Below, piece after piece: positions 43,511-52,124 of a DNA stretch of 64,000 nt. The translations under genes were made by a program, and so were the position numbers. How positions within the stretch are numbered: the first letter of the stretch is position 1; every line of letters starts with the position of its first letter. Location: the NCBI GenBank assembly GCA_030066015.1, contig JASJCL010000012.1, positions 62,001 through 126,000 of the forward strand, read 5' to 3'. The DNA is from Desulfosarcinaceae bacterium. Its GTDB lineage: Bacteria > Desulfobacterota > Desulfobacteria > Desulfobacterales > Desulfosarcinaceae. The notes under the pieces were generated by a model. It worked only from the letters and a program-made list of their open reading frames with translations, made no database searches and was not told the DNA's origin.

Positions 43511-44737
43511 TCAGCCCTCCTTCTCTTCAGATCGCGTGCCTACCCGTTTGGCCGGGATCAGCCCCGCCGGACGAAAGAGCATCATCACGATCATGGCCAG
43601 ACCGAAGGCCAACATGCGGTAGGTCTCGAATTCACGGAATACCTCGGGCAGGACGATGAGGGCCGCGGCCCCCAGCATGATGCCGGGGATCGACCCCATC
43701 CCTCCCAGCACCACCATGCTGAGCACCATGGCGGATTCGAGAAAGGTGAAGCTTTCCGGGCTGACGAAGCGCATGCGGGCGCAGAAGAAGGCACCTGCCA
43801 AACCGGCGAAAAGGGCACCCATGGCATAGGCCAAGAGTTTGAGCAGGAAGGTGTTGACCCCCATCAGCTCTGCGGCGGTCTCGTCTTCGCGGATCGACTC
43901 CCAGGCGCGGCCAATGCGCGAATAGTTCAGATTTCGTACCGAAATGATGGTGATAATGGCCAGGCCCAGCGCAATATAGTAGAGGTAATGAAGCTTTTTA
44001 AGGTAGAGCAGCTCGAAGCTGAAGCCCTCCGCAAAGCTGGGCCAAAAGATGCTGGGCGCTTTCACCCCCAGGATGCCATTGGGGCCGTTGGTGACCGACA
44101 TCCAGTTGTTGAGGATGATGCGCACAATTTCGCCAAAGCCCAGGGTGACGATGGCCAGGTAGTCGCCCCGCATCCGCAGGGTAGGGTAACCGATGATGCA
44201 GCCAGCGATACAGGCCAGCAGGGCGGCGATGGGCAGGGTCGCCCAGAAGGAGATGCCGAAGTGGGTGTTGAGCAGGGCGTAGCTGTAAGCGCCCACGCCA
44301 TAGAAGGCGATGTAGCCCAGATCCAGCATGCCGGCCAGTCCCACCACAATGTTGAGCCCCAAGCCCAGGCAGATGTAGATGAGGACGTTGACGGCCACAT
44401 CCTGGGCATACCGATTGGTAACCTGGGGGTAGATGAGGGCCACCACGAGTAGGGCCAGCAGCCAGACCCAGGTGGGCACCGTCTTTCCGAAGGCGCCCAG
44501 CGCTTTGCGCGCGTTTCCGATGGGCGCGGTCACCGGCCCCAGGGCATCGCTCTTGTTGAGCAGATAGATCACGGCGCAGATGGATATCCCCGTGGCGATG
44601 TAGAGCCAGACAGTGAAGGTCCTGGCAAAGGAGAGGGTGCCGTCGGGGTGAATGCCCAGAAGGGGCCAGAGCAGCCCCAGGAGCCACAGCAGCCCGATGA
44701 GGTAGGGTTTCCAGATCTTTTTAAACTCTTGTATCAT
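43511..44737 (-). CDS. livM: Branched-chain amino acid ABC transporter permease LivM (cluster 2)
   Basis: A 408-residue inner-membrane permease with three N-terminal helices before the core. The core carries YICLGLGLNIVVGLAGMLDLGYIAFYGVGAYSYALL, RIGRAWESIREDETAAELMGVN and VVVLGGMGSIPGIMLGAAALIVLP, and ends LFRPAGLIPAKRV. Its start overlaps the end of livH by 17 bases, so translation is coupled. The core is closely similar to LivM of cluster 1. Confidence 0.95.
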   Translation of the reverse strand: MIQEFKKIWKPYLIGLLWLLGLLWPLLGIHPDGTLSFARTFTVWLYIATGISICAVIYLLNKSDALGPVTAPIGNARKALGAFGKTVPTWVWLLALLVVALIYPQVTNRYAQDVAVNVLIYICLGLGLNIVVGLAGMLDLGYIAFYGVGAYSYALLNTHFGISFWATLPIAALLACIAGCIIGYPTLRMRGDYLAIVTLGFGEIVRIILNNWMSVTNGPNGILGVKAPSIFWPSFAEGFSFELLYLKKLHYLYYIALGLAIITIISVRNLNYSRIGRAWESIREDETAAELMGVNTFLLKLLAYAMGALFAGLAGAFFCARMRFVSPESFTFLESAMVLSMVVLGGMGSIPGIMLGAAALIVLPEVFREFETYRMLAFGLAMIVMMLFRPAGLIPAKRVGTRSEEKEG

Positions 44738-45632
44738 CGATATTCTCGCCCATGATTCCAGTTGGCTTGAAGTACAGCACGGCGATCAGGATAATGAAGG
44801 CGAAGACGTCCTTGTACTCGCCCGAGATATATCCTGCCCCGAACACCTCCACCATGCCGATGATGAGGCCCCCTAACATGGCCCCCGTGATGTTGCCGAT
44901 GCCGCCCAGCACGGCCGCGGCGAACGCCTTGATGCCGGGTAGAAAGCCCATGTCGTAGCGCACAGAGCCATAGTAGAGCCCCACCATGATCCCCGCCGCA
45001 GCCGCGAGACCGGCGCCGATGGCGAAGGTCAGCGAAATGATGCGGTTGCTGCTGATGGAGACCAGCGAGCTCATGATCTTGTCCTGGGCCGTCGCCCGCA
45101 TGGCCATGCCGATTTTGGTCTTGAAGACCAGCGTATTGAGGCAAACCAGCAGTACCCCGGTCATGCAGAGGATCATGATCTGCAGGTAGCTGATGGTGAT
45201 GCCGCCCACTTGGATCATTCCCTGAAACAGCTCACTTGGATAGGCCTTGTCGTAGACGCCCTGGGTGAGCATGAGGCCATTGGAGAGGAAGATCGACATC
45301 CCCAATGCCGAGAGAAGGGCGGCCAGCCGAGACTGCTTGCGCAGGGGTTTGTAGGCCACTTTCTCCACGCCGACGGCCAGAAAAGCGCAGTAGGCCATGG
45401 TGAGGGCGAAGGACGCCGTGAGGCACAGGACCGGATGGGTTTCGAGCAGCCCCAGACCGGTAAGGTAGCTCAGAACGATGACCCCGACATAGCCGCCGGC
45501 AGCGAAAAATTCACCATGGGCGAAGTTGATCAGCTGGATCACGCCGTAGACCATGGTGTAGCCCAGGGCGATGAGGGCGTAGAGGCCCCCCAGAGTAATG
45601 CCGTTGATGAACTGCTGAATAAAATAGTCCAT
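44721..45632 (-). CDS. livH: Branched-chain amino acid ABC transporter permease LivH (cluster 2)
   Basis: A 303-residue inner-membrane permease with eight predicted hydrophobic segments. N-terminal GITLGGLYALIALGYTMVYGVIQLINFAHGEFFAAGGYVG, contact loop KIGMAMRATAQDKIMSSLVSISSNRII, and AAAVLGGIGNITGAMLGGLIIG identify LivH. It is 103 bases from the binding-protein gene, a gap with a hairpin at 45682-45707. Confidence 0.95.
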   Translation of the reverse strand: MDYFIQQFINGITLGGLYALIALGYTMVYGVIQLINFAHGEFFAAGGYVGVIVLSYLTGLGLLETHPVLCLTASFALTMAYCAFLAVGVEKVAYKPLRKQSRLAALLSALGMSIFLSNGLMLTQGVYDKAYPSELFQGMIQVGGITISYLQIMILCMTGVLLVCLNTLVFKTKIGMAMRATAQDKIMSSLVSISSNRIISLTFAIGAGLAAAAGIMVGLYYGSVRYDMGFLPGIKAFAAAVLGGIGNITGAMLGGLIIGMVEVFGAGYISGEYKDVFAFIILIAVLYFKPTGIMGENIDDTRV

Positions 45633-45681
45633 AAATTCGCTTCTTCTAACCTTCTTTTTGCCGGTAGGAGCGGTCCACCGT

Positions 45682-45707
45682 CAGCCCTGCTCCGGGGAGC
45701 AGGGCTG
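45682..45707 (-). promoter_or_regulatory. Intercistronic hairpin between livK and livH (cluster 2)
   Basis: Arms CAGCCCTGCTCC and GGAGCAGGGCTG (45682-45693, 45696-45707) pair perfectly. No U run follows on the minus strand, so it is more likely an RNA-stabilising end or roadblock than a full terminator. Its location matches the terminator in cluster 1. Confidence 0.6.
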
Positions 45708-45735
45708 TGATTCGGCGATTCATGGTGCTCAACAA

Positions 45736-46878
45736 TTATTTGAGCATTCCTTTCTCAGGATCCCAATAGGGCACGAACTTGCCGCCCTCGACCTTAAAGG
45801 CGATGTAAGCGGAGCCCGAATCCCCCTTCTCGTTGAACTTGATCTGCTTGGCCACACCCTGGACATCCATTTTCATCAACTCGGCCTTGATCTTGGCGGG
45901 ATCGGTGGAGCCGGCCGCTTTGATGGCGTTGAGCAGAACGGTGGCGGCGTCGTAGGCGTAGGTGGCGTAAGCGGCGATGGCACCATATTTGGGCACGTAG
46001 CGCTCCTCAAAAGCCTTGTACTCGGGCGTATTGGGATCGGTATACCCGTATGTCAGGAAAACGCCCTCGGAGGCGTCCTTGGCCACTTCCATGTACTTGG
46101 GCTGAAAGACCGCATCCTGCGTGACAATCTGGGATTTCATCCCGATGCGGCTGGCCTGGAGCGTCATCAAGGCGGCTGGGGAGTAGCCTTGCAGGGACAT
46201 GTAGAACACGTCGGCGTTGGTGGCCTTGGCCTTGGTCAGCACGGCGGCAAAGTCCTTGTCGCCCTGGTTGACATGCTCGTGATCCAGCACTTGGATACCC
46301 AGCTCTTTGGCGGCCTTGACAACACCATCAGCCAGACCTTGGGAATAGGTGGTCTTGTCATCCACGACGAACATCGTCTTGGCACCCAAGGCCTCCTTGA
46401 TGAACTTGGCGGCGGCCGGGGCCTGATCGTCGTCACGGCCGCACAGGCGGAACATGTAGGGAAGGCCGCGATCGGTGACATCCTGGTGGGTGGAGGCCGG
46501 GGTCAGCATGGGGATGTCTTCCTCTGAAAGGGCCTCTGAGGAGGGGATGGTGGAGGAGGAGCAGTAGGCGCCCACAACACCGGCGACCTCCAGGTTGATC
46601 AGCTTGTTGGCGGCGGCCACGGCCTGCTTGGGATCGCAGGCGGTGTCCTGGGCGAAAAGTTCGATCTTGTCGTATCCCGGGATGCCGCCCTGCTCCTCGA
46701 ACACCTCGATGGCGGTGAGCACACCGTTTTTAATGTCAGTGCCGTCCGACGCATAGGGTCCCGTAAGGGGACTCATGGAGCCGATCTTGAGCGTCTTCGC
46801 CACAGCGCCGCCCATCATCAGGGGTACCAGAACCAGACTCAATACCAGAATCGTAGAAAGTTTGCGCTTCATCTTCAT
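45736..46878 (-). CDS. livK: Branched-chain amino acid ABC transporter, periplasmic binding protein (cluster 2)
   Basis: A 380-residue periplasmic binding protein (Peripla_BP_6). The signal peptide MKMKRKLSTILVLSLVLVPLMMGGAVA is followed by KTLKIGSMSPLTGPYASDGTDIKNGVLTAIEVFEEQGG. YCSSSTIPSSEALSEEDIPMLTPASTHQDVT in the middle and IKFNEKGDSGSAYIAFKVEGGKFVPYW at the end are typical of the family. AAGGAGG lies 5 bases upstream. It is unusual in being placed between livG and livH instead of first. Ligand is not shown; branched-chain or neutral amino acids are the family norm. Confidence 0.94.
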   Translation of the reverse strand: MKMKRKLSTILVLSLVLVPLMMGGAVAKTLKIGSMSPLTGPYASDGTDIKNGVLTAIEVFEEQGGIPGYDKIELFAQDTACDPKQAVAAANKLINLEVAGVVGAYCSSSTIPSSEALSEEDIPMLTPASTHQDVTDRGLPYMFRLCGRDDDQAPAAAKFIKEALGAKTMFVVDDKTTYSQGLADGVVKAAKELGIQVLDHEHVNQGDKDFAAVLTKAKATNADVFYMSLQGYSPAALMTLQASRIGMKSQIVTQDAVFQPKYMEVAKDASEGVFLTYGYTDPNTPEYKAFEERYVPKYGAIAAYATYAYDAATVLLNAIKAAGSTDPAKIKAELMKMDVQGVAKQIKFNEKGDSGSAYIAFKVEGGKFVPYWDPEKGMLK

Positions 46879-46942
46879 TTTCCTCCTTCGTTAAGAAATG
46901 TGCGTTCCGAAATCGGACACATGCTGCCGGTTCGGACGGACA

Positions 46943-47710
46943 TTAGTGATTGGCCGGCTGACCCAGATAGGCCTCGATCACTTTTGGATCACGCTGGATC
47001 TCCTCCGGCGCGCCTTCGGCGATCTTGACGCCGTGGTCAACACAGACGATACGATTGCACACTCCCATGACGACCTTCATGTCATGTTCCACCAGCAGCA
47101 CATCGATGCCCAGATCCGATATGCGCGCGATGTCCTTCATTAGGGCCGAGCTTTCCGAGGGATTCATCCCCGCAGCGGGCTCGTCCAGTAGCAGCACCTT
47201 GGGCTCCGAGGCCAGGGCGCGGGCGATCTCGAGGCGCCGCTGGTGTCCGTAGGGCAGGTTTTCGGCAGCCGTGTCGGCGAATTCGTCCACGCCCATGAAA
47301 GCGAGGGCCTCATGGGCCCGGTCGGTGATGCGGCGCTCCTCTTCGCGTTGGGAAATCGTTCGGAAAATGGCCCCCACGACCCCTTTTTTGGATCGACAAT
47401 GGCGGGCCACCATGGCATTTTCGATGGCCGTCATCTTGGAAAAGAGGCGAATGTTCTGGAAGGTGCGCGCCACCCCGCGGGAGAAAATCTCGTGGGGCCG
47501 CTTGCCGCGAATACTCTCCCCGTTGAAGCGCACGTCCCCCTTGGTGGGGTGATAGACCCCGGTAAGGACATTGAACACCGTGGTTTTGCCTGCACCGTTG
47601 GGACCGATGAGGCCGACGATCTCGCCGGCGTTGATCTCGAAGCTCAAGTCCGACAGGGCCAGCAAGCCGCCAAATTGGACCGTGATGTCTCGCAGTTCTA
47701 AGTGTGCCAT
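46943..47710 (-). CDS. livG: Branched-chain amino acid ABC transporter ATP-binding protein LivG (cluster 2)
   Basis: A 255-residue ATPase. Walker A GPNGAGKTT is near residues 36-44. VARTFQNIRLFSKMTAIENAMVARH, NLPYGHQRRLEIARALASEPKVLLLDEPAAGMN and LLVEHDMKVVMGVCNRI follow, and the end is DPKVIEAYLGQ. It follows the GntR gene by 86 bases and precedes the binding-protein gene by 64 bases. Catalytic residues are intact. Confidence 0.96.
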   Translation of the reverse strand: MAHLELRDITVQFGGLLALSDLSFEINAGEIVGLIGPNGAGKTTVFNVLTGVYHPTKGDVRFNGESIRGKRPHEIFSRGVARTFQNIRLFSKMTAIENAMVARHCRSKKGVVGAIFRTISQREEERRITDRAHEALAFMGVDEFADTAAENLPYGHQRRLEIARALASEPKVLLLDEPAAGMNPSESSALMKDIARISDLGIDVLLVEHDMKVVMGVCNRIVCVDHGVKIAEGAPEEIQRDPKVIEAYLGQPANH

Positions 47711-47796
47711 AATCTCTCAGCGGTTGTCAGTAGGTCTTCGATATCCTCCGGCACCGAACCGGGCTCCGCGTTCACCTCTTCGATGTCGGTGGTTCC

Positions 47797-48699
47797 TCAT
47801 CCATTTGCAGTTCCGCCCGATTCTCCGATCTCATAGCGATGGCGTTCCATGATGGCGTTGAAGCGTCTGACGTGAGCCTGAACCACACTGCGGGCAACCT
47901 CTTGATCGCCTTCCTCGATGGCCTCCACCACGGCGTGCAGGTCGGCGAGATTGCGTTTCATCCCGCGCGTGGCCATTATGAGATACTTCTTGAAGTAGCG
48001 CATGATATTCTGGTGAATGGTCTCAAGGATGGAGATGTAGATAGGATTGGCCGTTAGGCGGGCGATACCGAGATGAAACTCGATATCGATGCGCAGGAAA
48101 TTGTCGAGCTGGTCGTCGCCGCCCTCAGCATATTGTTTGGCCTCCTCGAGCAGCGTGCGCAAGGGGGCCGTGTCGCAATGTTGGTGGCGACTGGCCGCCA
48201 GTGCGGCGATATCGCCCTCGAAGCGCTCGCGGAACTCGGCCAGCTGCTCAAGGGAAACCTTCTGGGAGCGAATCAGCAGCCCCAGGCTCTGGGACATCGG
48301 TTTGGCGGATACCGCTTTGACGATGGCCCCACCCCCCATGCCCAGGCGCATCTCAATGAGGCCTTTCTCCTCCAGCACCCGCAGCGCTTCCCTCAGGGTG
48401 GAACGACTGGTCTTGAGGGTCTCCTTGAGTTCCCGCTCCGGCGGCAGACGGTCTCCCGCCTTAAGATCCCCATCTAAAATGGCATCTTCGATCTGCTCGA
48501 CCACATCCTGGAAGATCCGGCTCTGTTTGGCTTCCCTGAACAAAGGCGTTATCGCTTCCGAAGAGAGTTGGGTATCGCTGCCGTCACGCGGGTTGAAACT
48601 CAGTTGCGGGCTGTCCGGATTGCACCGAATGGCACCTAAAATGGTCAGACCATTTAATACGGCACCCCTCAGAGTGTCAACCCCATTTTTTAAGTACAT
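47797..48699 (-). CDS. GntR/FadR family regulator with FCD domain (liv cluster 2)
   Basis: Up to 300 residues. The winged helix (RIFQDVVEQIEDAILDGDLKAGDRLPPERELKETLKTSRSTLREALRVLEEKGLIEMR) begins only at residue 61 of the longest frame, and an FCD domain follows (ELAEFRERFEGDIAALAASRH... RIDIEFHLGIARLTANPIY... VQAHVRRFNAIMERH). The ATG at 48699 has CGGAG five bases upstream, but the first 55 residues look unlike the family and their codons overlap a perfect GntR operator (48639-48655). The true start may be TTG 48543. It heads the livG-K-H-M-F operon and probably regulates it and itself. Confidence 0.85.
   Translation of the reverse strand: MYLKNGVDTLRGAVLNGLTILGAIRCNPDSPQLSFNPRDGSDTQLSSEAITPLFREAKQSRIFQDVVEQIEDAILDGDLKAGDRLPPERELKETLKTSRSTLREALRVLEEKGLIEMRLGMGGGAIVKAVSAKPMSQSLGLLIRSQKVSLEQLAEFRERFEGDIAALAASRHQHCDTAPLRTLLEEAKQYAEGGDDQLDNFLRIDIEFHLGIARLTANPIYISILETIHQNIMRYFKKYLIMATRGMKRNLADLHAVVEAIEEGDQEVARSVVQAHVRRFNAIMERHRYEIGESGGTANG
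48639..48655. promoter_or_regulatory. Perfect FadR-type GntR operator
   Basis: AAATGGTCAGACCATTT is a perfect palindrome with 8-base arms and the TGGTC-N-GACCA core of FadR-subfamily sites. It lies at the head of the GntR gene of liv cluster 2, within the first codons of the longest frame. Confidence 0.7.
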
Positions 48700-48925
48700 G
48701 AAGCTCCGTGAATTGAATCGGATTTATCGCTGAAGCGAGAGCATTATCAACAGATAAAAGAAAGCCGGTGGTTGTCTTTGCAATTCGTTGGCCAACGTGC
48801 TAACTTGCTATTAATAAACAATTTTTACAATTCTATCCATTTTCATGCTGATTTCAAAAAGACAGATTTGTACCTTGCGAAACCCCTTTTATCCATTTTT
48901 GTGTTTGACGGGGAAAGGAGAGCGG

Positions 48926-49288
48926 ATGATGGCCATGACGAGTTTACAGGGGGAAGGTTTCCAGCGCGAGCTGCTGGATGGTGTGACTCTCAACACCCGC
49001 TGCTGGGGGGAGAAGACCCTCATGGGGGAATTTCATATCCGGGAAGGTCGAGAGCTGCCCGACCACAGCCACCCCCATGAACAAACCGGTTACCTGGTCA
49101 GCGGTCGGCTGGAGCTCACCATCGATGGCGTCCGCCACCAGTTTTCCCCCGGTGACACCTGGTGCATCCCCGGGGATGTTCGTCACAGCGCCGTGGCCCT
49201 TACCGATGTGGTCGCCCTGGAGGTGTTCACCCCGGTACGTGAGGACTACCTGCCAGAATCGGGAGCATCGCAGTCGCCAGACGCGTAA
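48926..49288 (+). CDS. Cupin-domain protein
   Basis: A 120-residue cytosolic protein. Start 48926 is chosen because AGGAG lies 5 bases upstream. The cupin metal motif 1 is visible as DHSHPHEQTGYLVSGRLELTIDG (GX5HXHX3,4EX6G type), and motif 2 follows as FSPGDTWCIPGDVRHSAVAL (GX5PXGX2HX3N-like). Two of the His and the Glu-equivalent position are present, so a metal site is plausible. Members of this small single-domain group have varied or unknown roles. It is divergent from the GntR gene of liv cluster 2 and may share its control region. Confidence 0.82.
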   Translation: MMAMTSLQGEGFQRELLDGVTLNTRCWGEKTLMGEFHIREGRELPDHSHPHEQTGYLVSGRLELTIDGVRHQFSPGDTWCIPGDVRHSAVALTDVVALEVFTPVREDYLPESGASQSPDA

Positions 49289-49296
49289 GCGCTTGC

Positions 49297-49689
49297 CTAC
49301 GCCGCCTCTGTACGGCAGGCCACACAGCGCACCTCGACGCTGGCACCCAGCGGCAGGGAGGCGACCCCGATAGCCGCTCGCGCCGGTTTGTGGGTGTCGA
49401 AATAAGAGCTGTAGATCTCGTTGAATTCGCTGAACTGCCCCATGTTGGTCATATAGACGTCCACCGATACCACATCGGTCGTTGCCAAGCCGGCGGCCGC
49501 AAGAATGTTCACCAGATTCTCCATGGCCTGGGGAGCCTGTGCCCGCAGATCGGGGCCGGCCAGTTCACCGCTCTTGGGATCGATGCCCAATTGCCCGCTG
49601 AGGTAGAGGAAGGGGCCGGCCCAGATCGCCTGGGAATAGGGACCAATGGCGGCAGGTGCACTCTCCGTGCTGACGCTTGTAAGACTCAT
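49297..49689 (-). CDS. ridA: RidA family reactive intermediate/imine deaminase
   Basis: A 130-residue cytosolic trimer-forming enzyme that hydrolyses reactive enamine/imine intermediates made by PLP enzymes. Family patterns are AAIGPYSQAI at residues 11-20, FLYLSGQLGIDPKSGEL, QAMENLVNILAAAG, and the C-terminal RAAIGVASLPLGASVEVRCVA with the conserved Arg and Glu. Start 49689 follows AAAGGAG; a longer upstream frame is not coding. It is 8 bases from the convergent cupin gene and 32 bases downstream of the Mth938-like gene, probably the same transcript. Confidence 0.93.
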   Translation of the reverse strand: MSLTSVSTESAPAAIGPYSQAIWAGPFLYLSGQLGIDPKSGELAGPDLRAQAPQAMENLVNILAAAGLATTDVVSVDVYMTNMGQFSEFNEIYSSYFDTHKPARAAIGVASLPLGASVEVRCVACRTEAA

Positions 49690-49721
49690 GGCAGCTCCTT
49701 TCATCCTCTGCTGGGAGGCAG

Positions 49722-50078
49722 TTAACAGGTCAGATGGAAACCGGCGGCCAAACGACGCGCCGCCCCCCCGCGCTGCGCAAGTCGGTTGTAGTGCCGGCGT
49801 GCCTCGGCGTTGGCGAGCAAGGTGAGCCGAACGCCTTCTGCTGCCAGGGTGGCGGCCAATCCGGCCGCTGGCTGCATGCGTCCATGAATGCCGGTACCCA
49901 CGACGATCTGATCGGGACCAGTGTCCAGAAGCTGTATCAGGTCCTCGCGGCGGAGCAAGTGCCCCCGGTCCCGCCACCAATGATCCCGAACGGTGCCGTT
50001 GGGAAAGATCAGCACATCGGTGGTGTAGGTCCGCCCGTCAATGGTGATGCGGCCGAAGTCAAGGCCGTCGATCTGCAT
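49722..50078 (-). CDS. Mth938-like domain protein (DUF498 family)
   Basis: A 118-residue cytosolic protein of the Mth938/AAMDC/NDUFAF3-like fold. Start 50078 is chosen for AGGAGG upstream. The family pattern FGRITIDGRTYTTDVLIFPNGTVRDHWWRDRGHLLRREDLIQLL, then PDQIVVGTGIHGRM, then AEGVRLTLLANAEARRHYNRL is clear. Biochemical role is not established in bacteria. It lies just upstream of ridA on the same strand and divergent from a TPR lipoprotein gene. Confidence 0.85.
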   Translation of the reverse strand: MQIDGLDFGRITIDGRTYTTDVLIFPNGTVRDHWWRDRGHLLRREDLIQLLDTGPDQIVVGTGIHGRMQPAAGLAATLAAEGVRLTLLANAEARRHYNRLAQRGGAARRLAAGFHLTC

Positions 50079-50276
50079 GGCGCCTCCTGGTTGTCCAAAG
50101 GACGGTACAGCAGCAACAACGATTTGCGGCTCGCAATTGACCGCCCGAACTGAGGGGTAGTATAGGTCAAGCCTTGCCTTGGGACAATCCAAATCGACGA
50201 TGGCGAGTGCACCGGACGAAGGGACTTCCCGGAGACCGATGGGATCCGCCAACCTTGTCGGAGAGGAGACGTGATA

Positions 50277-51284
50277 ATGGGGACACTTCTCGCGTTGCAA
50301 AGCCACTCGGGAGCGCTGCGTCGCCCCCATGCGCGGCTTGGCGGAATACGGTTCACACTGGCGGCGGTGGTTGCCGCCAGCCTGGTGCTGTTGAGTGGCT
50401 GCGCTACCCGACCCGCTCCCAAAACGGAGCCGGCCGCCGCTGCCACTGGTGAGAAACTCTATCAGGCCGGTAATCGGTGGTACCTGCAGGGCTGCTATCA
50501 GGAAGCCCTGCGCTACTACTTCGGCGCATATGAATACTTCAGCGCAGGCGATCGGCTGGCGCCGTCAGCACGGGCGCTCACCAGCATCGGTAATCTTTAC
50601 CGCCGCCTCGGGGATCCAGCGGCGGCGCTGACCTTTTACAACGAGGCGCTGGCCATCGATCGCCGCCTGGCGAACGCCCCCGACCAAGCACAAACATTGA
50701 TCAACCGCGCTGCCGCCCACTTGGATATCCAACAGCTGGAACGGGCGGCTGCCGATTTGCGGCAGGCCGAACCCCTGAGTGCCGACCTTCCTCGGCTTGG
50801 CCACGCCTTGGCCCGCACGCGGGGCATCCTCGCCACCCGCAGCGGGGATCTCACCCAGGCCGAGCGCTATCTGCAAGAGGCCTTGGAAACCGTCGCGGCC
50901 GCTTCCGTGCTGGAGGAGGCCGCCACCCATTACGCCATTGGCAAGCTTCATCTGACCCAGGGCCAACCGCGTCTCGCGCGGCCTTCATTTCAGCGCGCCT
51001 TGGCGCTGGATCGTGAATTGGGACATACCCATGGCTTGGCCGATGATCTGGAGGCGTTGGGTGAGTGCGCCCGCCGGCTGGAGGAGTGGGATGTGGCCGC
51101 TTTTTACTTCCAGCGCAGCGCGAAGATCTTCGCGCTGCTGGACCACACCGACAAGACCCGTGCGCTTCTGGAGACCCTTCAGGCGCTCGCGGTCGAACAC
51201 CCTGAGGCGGTCAACGCCGACCTAACCCTTTTCTTCATAAACCGCTGGATCGACGGCGAGCAGGACGCCGATATCTGCCCCTGA
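50277..51284 (+). CDS. TPR-repeat lipoprotein
   Basis: A 335-residue lipoprotein. ATG 50277 (8 bases after AGGAG) is chosen over GTG 50271. A long N-terminal signal ends in the lipobox LLSGC (Cys near 42). The rest is tetratricopeptide repeats: ARALTSIGNLYRRLGDPAAALTFYNEALAIDRRL, then QTLINRAAAHLDIQQLERAAADLRQAE, then THYAIGKLHLTQGQPRLARPSFQRALALDRELGHTHGLADDLEALGECARRLEEWDVAAFYFQRSAKIFALL. The early segment LYQAGNRWYLQGCYQEALRYYFGAYEYF is a further repeat. A scaffold role in the periplasm is likely. No partner is evident nearby. Confidence 0.82.
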   Translation: MGTLLALQSHSGALRRPHARLGGIRFTLAAVVAASLVLLSGCATRPAPKTEPAAAATGEKLYQAGNRWYLQGCYQEALRYYFGAYEYFSAGDRLAPSARALTSIGNLYRRLGDPAAALTFYNEALAIDRRLANAPDQAQTLINRAAAHLDIQQLERAAADLRQAEPLSADLPRLGHALARTRGILATRSGDLTQAERYLQEALETVAAASVLEEAATHYAIGKLHLTQGQPRLARPSFQRALALDRELGHTHGLADDLEALGECARRLEEWDVAAFYFQRSAKIFALLDHTDKTRALLETLQALAVEHPEAVNADLTLFFINRWIDGEQDADICP

Positions 51285-51434
51285 CACTCCGATGAGCGCA
51301 GCACCGGATTGATTGGGCCCAGCTATGGGGCCTAAAGTGAGGTGCGCGATGCCACTCCGGCGACGCCATGATCCCGTACCATTTAGATCAGGGCGGCTGA
51401 CCAGGCGGGGAATGCAGCTTGTAGATGGGGTGTC

Positions 51435-51899
51435 TCAGAAGGGCGCAGTTTTACGGGCAATCCCCAGCAAGCTGCGGACGGTTTCCAGCAGGGGGCCCTC
51501 AAGGGGGCGCCACTTGGGGTGCAGTGCTTTTTCATCCTGCCACACCATATCGACGATGTCATAGCGCTCGGGAATGGTGTGCTCCTGTTGGCGGCCGTAG
51601 TGGGTGCGCGGGTAGTATTCAACGAACAGCATTCGTGCAGGTTCGATGGCGAAGCGCCGGGCGAGGGTTGTGGCGATGTGGGTGCAGCAGGCGCGCACAG
51701 TTACCTTTTTAAGATTGGAGCCGTCGGCGCGCAGATCGGTGGCGATGGCGATGAAGGGTTTCAGGAGTGTCAGCGAGCTGTCGTCGGTTCCACTCAGATC
51801 AAACAGGCACAGCCGACATTTGCCGGCGGCCAGGTTGAATCTGCCACCCCACCCGTCCCACGCAAATATGTCATTGAATACCACGCGTGCCGCCTGCAC
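51435..51899 (-). CDS. Hypothetical protein, unrecognised family
   Basis: A 154-residue soluble protein with no domain that I recognise. GTG 51899 is chosen because AGGAGG lies 7 bases upstream; a longer frame begins with TTG at 51965. Ordered features include GKCRLCLFDLSG near residue 28, TVRACCTHIATTLARRFAI near 70-90, LFVEYYPRTHYG near 95 and DIVDMVWQDEKALHPKWRPLEGPLLETVRSLL at the C-terminus. The well-formed pattern and ribosome site suggest a real conserved gene. It stands 226 bases left of the VWA gene. Confidence 0.6.
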   Translation of the reverse strand: MQAARVVFNDIFAWDGWGGRFNLAAGKCRLCLFDLSGTDDSSLTLLKPFIAIATDLRADGSNLKKVTVRACCTHIATTLARRFAIEPARMLFVEYYPRTHYGRQQEHTIPERYDIVDMVWQDEKALHPKWRPLEGPLLETVRSLLGIARKTAPF

Positions 51900-52124
51900 T
51901 GCCTGCCCTCCTCTGGACACTATTGTAGCCGCTTCTACCGCGGTATCAATATAAAATAGGGTCAATATTCGAAAAAGAAAGCCGCCGCCAATGGATGGTG
52001 CCCTCGCAAACCAGCTCTAAAGCCGATCGATGCGGCCTGGGCCCTGGGGTCCACCGACGGCCGGATGCGCGCCACCTAAGATCGCGGATGCGGCGTGAAT
52101 GCATCGGAAGGGCGCCGCGGACGC

